In this document: piece after piece, positions 60,383 through 64,000 of the stretch
Layout: the number at the start of each line of letters is the position of its first letter
Numbering within the stretch: the stretch's first letter is position 1
Origin: Pseudorhodoferax soli
GTDB taxonomy: Bacteria > Pseudomonadota > Gammaproteobacteria > Burkholderiales > Burkholderiaceae_C
Assembly (NCBI RefSeq): GCF_003337555.1
Contig: NZ_QPJK01000007.1
Coordinates: forward strand, 382,553-446,552
Length of the DNA stretch: 64,000 nucleotides
Reading direction: 5' to 3'
Notes under the pieces: model-generated
The model's input: only the letters and a program-made list of their open reading frames with translations
Told to the model about the DNA's origin: nothing
Database searches by the model: none
Made by a program: the position numbers and the translations under genes

Positions 60383-60696
60383 CGGGGTGTTCCGTCGTGC
60401 TGGCGGCCGATGGCGTCGACCACCGACGGCGGCGCGCCGGCGCCCGCGGGTTGGGCCAACAGGCGCCCCCCTGCGCGGACGAAGGCCTCCAGTTCGGGCC
60501 GCAGCACGGACGGCACGGCCAGGGCCTCCAGCCCCAGCACGCGCCCCATTTCCAGCAGCGAGGACAGGCGCGGGTCGATGTCTCCGCTCTCGATGCGCTG
60601 GACGGTCATGCGCGACAGGCCTGCCGCCTCGGCGAGGGCAGCCTGGGTCATGCCCATGCGTTTGCGGGCGTCGGTCAACTGGGCAACGATGCTCAT
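60379..60696 (-). CDS. hipB: HipB family XRE antitoxin
   Basis: A 105-residue DNA-binding antitoxin. The helix-turn-helix covers about residues 5-62 (LTDARKRMGMTQAALAEAAG, LSRMTVQRIESGDIDPRLSS). The remainder is a proline/alanine-rich tail that probably contacts HipA. The four-base overlap (GTGA) with hipA is the usual translationally coupled antitoxin-toxin order. The pair likely represses its own promoter. Confidence 0.88.
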   Translation of the reverse strand: MSIVAQLTDARKRMGMTQAALAEAAGLSRMTVQRIESGDIDPRLSSLLEMGRVLGLEALAVPSVLRPELEAFVRAGGRLLAQPAGAGAPPSVVDAIGRQHDGTPR

Positions 60697-60759
60697 GGAA
60701 ATGATCTTTTGAGAGAAGAAGCGTAGTTATTTTAGCTCTCGGCCGTGGAGATGCCCCTT

Positions 60760-60773
60760 TAAATACGCATTTA
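60760..60773. promoter_or_regulatory. Inverted repeat upstream of hipB
   Basis: TAAAT-ACGC-ATTTA has perfect 5-bp arms, 64 bases upstream of hipB in the only AT-rich part of the 223-base region between hipB and the divergent cardiolipin synthase gene. It is a candidate HipB operator; no second copy was found. The rest of the spacer holds no gene. Confidence 0.4.
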
Positions 60774-60919
60774 CGCACCAAAGCATAGTTTGTGCAGCAT
60801 TTTTATTCGCTTCGTACAGATTGGGGGCGTCGCGTCACAAGCCCAGCCGCCCTTGTCCTACAGGGCCGCGCACGGTGGCAAGGTACACCTCAGGCCTGTC
60901 CCTTGTCACACCACCACCC

Positions 60920-62176
60920 ATGAACGCCACGCGCTGGACCAGCGGCAACGAGTTGGAACTCCTGGAGAACGGCGAGCAGTTCTTCCCGCGGGTGTTCGAC
61001 GCCATTGCCAATGCCCGCCAGGAGGTGGTGCTGGAGACCTTCATCCTGTTCGAGGACAAGGTTGGCTTGGCCCTGCACGAGGCGCTGTTGACCGCCGCGA
61101 AGCGCGGCGTGCAGATCGACGTGACGATCGACGGCTTCGGCTCGCCCGACCTGTCGGACCGCTTCATCGGCAGCCTGTGCGAAGCCGGCGTGCGCGTGCA
61201 TGTGTTCGACCCCGGGCTGCGGATCTGGAAATGGCGCACCAACATGCTGCGGCGCATGCACCGCAAGATCGTGGTGGTCGACGCCGAAGTGGCCTTCATC
61301 GGCGGCATCAACTACTCGGCCGACCACCTGATGGACTTCGGGCCGCAGGCCAAGCAGGACTACTCGGTGCGCATCCGCGGGCCGCTGGTTGGCGACATCC
61401 ACCGCTTCGTGCATGCCATGCTGGCCGAGGGCCTGCGCCACCAGCAGGGCGTGCGCCGCTGGTTCCGCCACCGGCCGATGATGCGCCAGCGCGCCCGCGC
61501 GCTGCCGCCGGTCGGCGACGCGCAGGCCATGCTGGTCACCCGCGACAACACCCGGCACACCAACGACATCGAGCGCTACTACCGGCTCGCCATCCGCGCC
61601 GCGCGCGAGCATGTGACGATCGCCAACGCCTACTTCTTTCCCGGCTACCGCCTCATCCGTGAACTGCGCCGTGCGGCGCAACGCGGTGTGCAGGTGCGCC
61701 TCATCCTGCAGGGCGAGCCCGACATGCCCATCGTCAAGGTGGCGGCCCGCATGCTCTACCACCACCTCGTGCGCGGGGGCGTGGAGGTCTACGAATACTG
61801 CGAACGCCCGCTGCACGGCAAGGTGGCCGTGGTCGATGACCGCTGGGCCACCGTGGGCTCGAGCAACCTGGATCCGCTGAGCCTGGCCCTGAACCTGGAA
61901 GCCAACGTGCTGATCCACGACCAGGCGTTCAACCGGACCCTGCGCGCGCGGCTGGACCATCTGGTGGACAACGCCTGCCAGCAGATCGACCGCGACACCA
62001 TCGGCGAGCCCAGCGGCTGGCAGCTGCTGCGCAGCTACGTGGTGTTCCACGTGCTGCGCCGCTATCCGGGCTGGCTGGGCGGCCTGCCGCGGCACAACCC
62101 CAAGCTCGTGCCCGCGCTGGAGACCGATGGCCTCGTCGAAGCCTGCCCCGCGCCGGCGCGCGAGGCAGCGCCATGA
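60920..62176 (+). CDS. clsB: Cardiolipin synthase ClsB-type phospholipase D protein
   Basis: A 418-residue phospholipase-D-superfamily enzyme with two HKD motifs: MHRKIVVVDAEVAFIGGINY (about 115) and LHGKVAVVDDRWATVGSSNL (about 300). The length matches ClsB (413 in E. coli), not the membrane-anchored ClsA. It joins phosphatidyl groups to form cardiolipin. Its neighbours, an YbhN-like protein downstream (E. coli clsB lies beside ybhN) and trehalose genes, support the call. The stop overlaps the next start (ATGA). Confidence 0.9.
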   Translation: MNATRWTSGNELELLENGEQFFPRVFDAIANARQEVVLETFILFEDKVGLALHEALLTAAKRGVQIDVTIDGFGSPDLSDRFIGSLCEAGVRVHVFDPGLRIWKWRTNMLRRMHRKIVVVDAEVAFIGGINYSADHLMDFGPQAKQDYSVRIRGPLVGDIHRFVHAMLAEGLRHQQGVRRWFRHRPMMRQRARALPPVGDAQAMLVTRDNTRHTNDIERYYRLAIRAAREHVTIANAYFFPGYRLIRELRRAAQRGVQVRLILQGEPDMPIVKVAARMLYHHLVRGGVEVYEYCERPLHGKVAVVDDRWATVGSSNLDPLSLALNLEANVLIHDQAFNRTLRARLDHLVDNACQQIDRDTIGEPSGWQLLRSYVVFHVLRRYPGWLGGLPRHNPKLVPALETDGLVEACPAPAREAAP

Positions 62177-63156
62177 GCGCCGTGGCCGCCGCCGAGCCGG
62201 CTCCGCGCCGCCCGGCCCTGCGCGCGCGCCCCTGGTGGCCGTGGCTGCGCAAGGGCTTCTGGCTGGCCTTCTTCGCGCTGCTGGGCTACCTGCTGGTCAG
62301 CCAGGCGCGCACCATCGCCTGGGACGAGGTCGCGCAGACCCTGCGCGAGCTGCCCCTGCCCGTGCTGCTGGCTGCCGGCGGGCTCGCCTTCGCCAGCCAC
62401 CTGCTCTATTCGACCTTCGACCTGCTGGGCCGGCGCGCCGTGGGCCACCGCCTGCCCGCCCCCAAGGTGATGCTGGTCACCTTCATCAGCTACGCGTTCA
62501 ACCTCAACATGGGCGCCCTGGTCGGCGGTGTCGCCTCGCGCTACCGGCTGTACGGCCGGCTTGGGCTGGACGAGATGCAGGTCACGCGCGTCATGGCGGT
62601 GAGCATGGTTACCAACTGGCTGGGCTATCTGCTGCTGGGCGGCCTGGCGTTCGCGCTGTTCCCGCTGGCCCTGCCCGCCGAATGGGACATCAGCGATGCG
62701 GTGCTGCAGATCGCAGGCAGCCTGCTGGCCGCCGTGGCCCTGGGCTATGTGGCGGCCTGCGCCTTCTCACGCAAGCGCAGCCTCTCGCTGCGCGGCCACA
62801 CCTTCACCCTGCCGTCGGGCCGCACGGCGCTGCTGCAGCTGGCCATGTCCTGCCTGAACTGGTCGCTGATCGCCGGCACCATCTTCGTGCTGCTGCAGGG
62901 CCAGGTGGACTACGTGACCGTGCTCACCGTGCTGCTGCTGGCGGCCGTGGCCGGCGTGGTGACCCACGTGCCGGCCGGCCTCGGCGTGCTGGAGGCGGTG
63001 TTCGTCGCGCTGCTCGGCACGCAACTTGCGCCCGCGCAGCTGATCGGCACGCTGCTCGCCTACCGCGCGCTGTACTACCTGGCGCCGCTGGCGCTGGCCG
63101 TGCTCTGCTTCCTTTTCCTCGAGATCCGCCACAAGGCCCCATCCCGCAACGCATGA
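62173..63156 (+). CDS. YbhN/UPF0104 family membrane protein (MprF-like flippase domain)
   Basis: A 327-residue protein with about eight helices. Typical segments: WKGF-like start (RKGFWLAFFALLGYLLVSQA), NLNMGALVGGVASRYRLYGR and VTHVPAGLGVLEAVFVALLG. The family shares the membrane domain of lysyl-phosphatidylglycerol synthases and is thought to act on phospholipids. Coupled by ATGA overlaps to clsB before and otsB after it, the same ybhN-clsB partnership as in E. coli. Confidence 0.88.
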   Translation: MSAVAAAEPAPRRPALRARPWWPWLRKGFWLAFFALLGYLLVSQARTIAWDEVAQTLRELPLPVLLAAGGLAFASHLLYSTFDLLGRRAVGHRLPAPKVMLVTFISYAFNLNMGALVGGVASRYRLYGRLGLDEMQVTRVMAVSMVTNWLGYLLLGGLAFALFPLALPAEWDISDAVLQIAGSLLAAVALGYVAACAFSRKRSLSLRGHTFTLPSGRTALLQLAMSCLNWSLIAGTIFVLLQGQVDYVTVLTVLLLAAVAGVVTHVPAGLGVLEAVFVALLGTQLAPAQLIGTLLAYRALYYLAPLALAVLCFLFLEIRHKAPSRNA

Positions 63157-63896
63157 CCCAGGCCACCGACTTCTCCTTCGCCCCGCTGCTGGACCCCAAC
63201 GCGTCCGCGCTGTTCCTGGACTTCGACGGCACGCTGGTCGACCTGGCGCCCGAGCCCGACGCCATCGTGATCCCGCCCGACCTGGTGTCGCTGCTGGCCG
63301 CGCTGCGCGACAGGCTCGGCGGCGCGCTGGCGGTGGTCTCGGGCCGCTCCGTCGGCGCCATCGACACCTTCCTGCACCCGCTGGACCTGCCCGCAGCCGG
63401 CGTGCACGGCAGCGAGCGCCGCGCCGCCGATGGCAACCTCGTGCTGCTGCCCACGCCCTCACTGGACACCGTGGAGCAGGCCGCGGCGAAGCTGCTGCAC
63501 GACCACCCGGCCCTGGCCGTGGAGCCCAAGCGCGGCGCCGTGGCGCTGCACTACCGCCAGGCGCCGCAGCTCGAAGACCTGTGCCGTCGCACCATGGAGG
63601 CGGCTGTCGCAGCCTCGCCCGGCGTCACGCTGCTGCACGGCAAGATGGTGTTCGAGGCCAAGTCCTCTCTGGCCAACAAGGGCAAGGCGCTCGGCGCCTT
63701 CCTCGAGGAGCCGCCCTTCGCCGGCCGCAAGCCGGTGTTCCTGGGCGACGACACCACCGACGAACCCGGCTTCCAGGTTGCGCAGCAGCTCGGCGGCGTG
63801 GGCATCAAGGTCGGCCCCGGCGAAACGCTGGCGCAGCAGCGCATCGCCGGCCCCGCAGCCGTGCGCGCCGGCCTGGCCGCCTGGCTCGCCCTGTGA
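63153..63896 (+). CDS. otsB: Trehalose-6-phosphate phosphatase
   Basis: A 247-residue HAD-superfamily phosphatase. Motif I is ALFLDFDGTLVDLAPEPDAI with the nucleophilic aspartate. Motif II is in LAVVSGRSVGAIDTFLHPLD, and motif III/IV is KPVFLGDDTTDEPGFQVAQQ. It removes phosphate from trehalose 6-phosphate to give trehalose, an osmoprotectant. The start overlaps the YbhN-like stop (ATGA), and otsA follows 44 bases downstream. Confidence 0.94.
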   Translation: MTQATDFSFAPLLDPNASALFLDFDGTLVDLAPEPDAIVIPPDLVSLLAALRDRLGGALAVVSGRSVGAIDTFLHPLDLPAAGVHGSERRAADGNLVLLPTPSLDTVEQAAAKLLHDHPALAVEPKRGAVALHYRQAPQLEDLCRRTMEAAVAASPGVTLLHGKMVFEAKSSLANKGKALGAFLEEPPFAGRKPVFLGDDTTDEPGFQVAQQLGGVGIKVGPGETLAQQRIAGPAAVRAGLAAWLAL

Positions 63897-63940
63897 GATC
63901 CACCATCCCCTCCAACGCCAGCCAAGAAAAGGAACAACGC

Positions 63941-64000
63941 GTGGCCCGTCTCGTGTGCATCTCCAACCGCGTCGCCGACCCCCGCAAGACCGAGGCCGGC
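63941..64000 (+). CDS. otsA: Trehalose-6-phosphate synthase (first 20 codons, 3' partial)
   Basis: The window ends inside this gene. From a GTG at 63941, preceded by AAAAGGA at a nine-base distance, the frame reads ARLVCISNRVADPRKTEAG, the conserved N-terminus of OtsA with the SNR motif that binds glucose 6-phosphate. It follows otsB directly, completing the trehalose pathway. The rest lies beyond the window. Confidence 0.88.
   Translation, partial: MARLVCISNRVADPRKTEAG

Overview
The window is a GC-rich chromosomal segment of a beta-proteobacterium, most likely a member of the Comamonadaceae (Burkholderiales). Reasons: the operon order thrS-infC-rpmI-rplT-pheS-pheT-ihfA-merR followed by tRNA-Pro(GGG); three Bug-type periplasmic receptors of the tripartite tricarboxylate transporter family; a DcaP-like porin; a lysine/alanine-rich histone H1-like protein with a SWIB domain; and an orphan FMN-riboswitch-controlled type II lumazine synthase. 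No rRNA, insertion sequence, prophage or CRISPR array is seen. The only clearly broken gene is a frameshifted PIN-domain gene at 3744-4134.

Layout. 1-3668: an efflux operon (FUSC pump, DUF1656, HlyD adaptor, NodT-type outer-membrane factor). 3744-8118: PIN pseudogene, an MmyB-type XRE regulator facing a small membrane protein, an MFS exporter and an ornithine-cyclodeaminase-like enzyme. 8102-14246: a divergent 2-hydroxyacid/glyoxylate module (Bug receptor and serine-glyoxylate-type aminotransferase on one side; GntR/FCD regulator and a YdiJ-like FAD/Fe-S dehydrogenase on the other) around two facing copies of a TTTG-N4-CAAA element. 14531-19248: an amino-acid ABC receptor and permease without an ATPase, a DcaP-like porin, an EamA exporter and a MarC protein. 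19272-24736, minus strand: a DUF35 protein with a cysteine-less thiolase homologue, an M20 lipoprotein peptidase, a 2-hydroxyacid dehydrogenase and dusA.

25166-34861 is the translation core plus isocitrate lyase, all on the minus strand. The thrS leader holds a threonine-rich leader peptide and four segments that can form the mutually exclusive hairpins of a classical transcription attenuator. infC begins at an ATC codon. A strong hairpin plus T-run lies between rplT and pheS. aceA carries two GTCTTATA-type palindromes upstream.

35207-39165: EamA exporter, Lrp regulator, histone-SWIB protein and a ThDP enzyme. 39264-46846: a TetR regulator followed by a promoter with a 16-bp palindrome at its start point and a seven-gene catabolic cluster (two Bug receptors, Gfo/Idh/MocA oxidoreductase, DUF993 protein, SDR, 3-hydroxyisobutyrate-dehydrogenase-like enzyme, sugar-phosphate-isomerase-like TIM barrel) whose substrate is not known to me. 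46866-50193: EamA exporter, a ribbon-helix-helix regulator behind a 46-bp symmetrical dyad, a PHB-depolymerase-type esterase, and the FMN riboswitch with ribH.

50198-60696: TauE/SafE and MFS transporters with an AraC regulator, a GltI-like receptor, a LysR regulator, a class-V aminotransferase fold enzyme, an exported alpha/beta hydrolase, a TetR regulator and a HipBA toxin-antitoxin pair. 60920-64000: a tight envelope/osmolyte operon (ClsB-type cardiolipin synthase, YbhN-like membrane protein, otsB, and the first codons of otsA).
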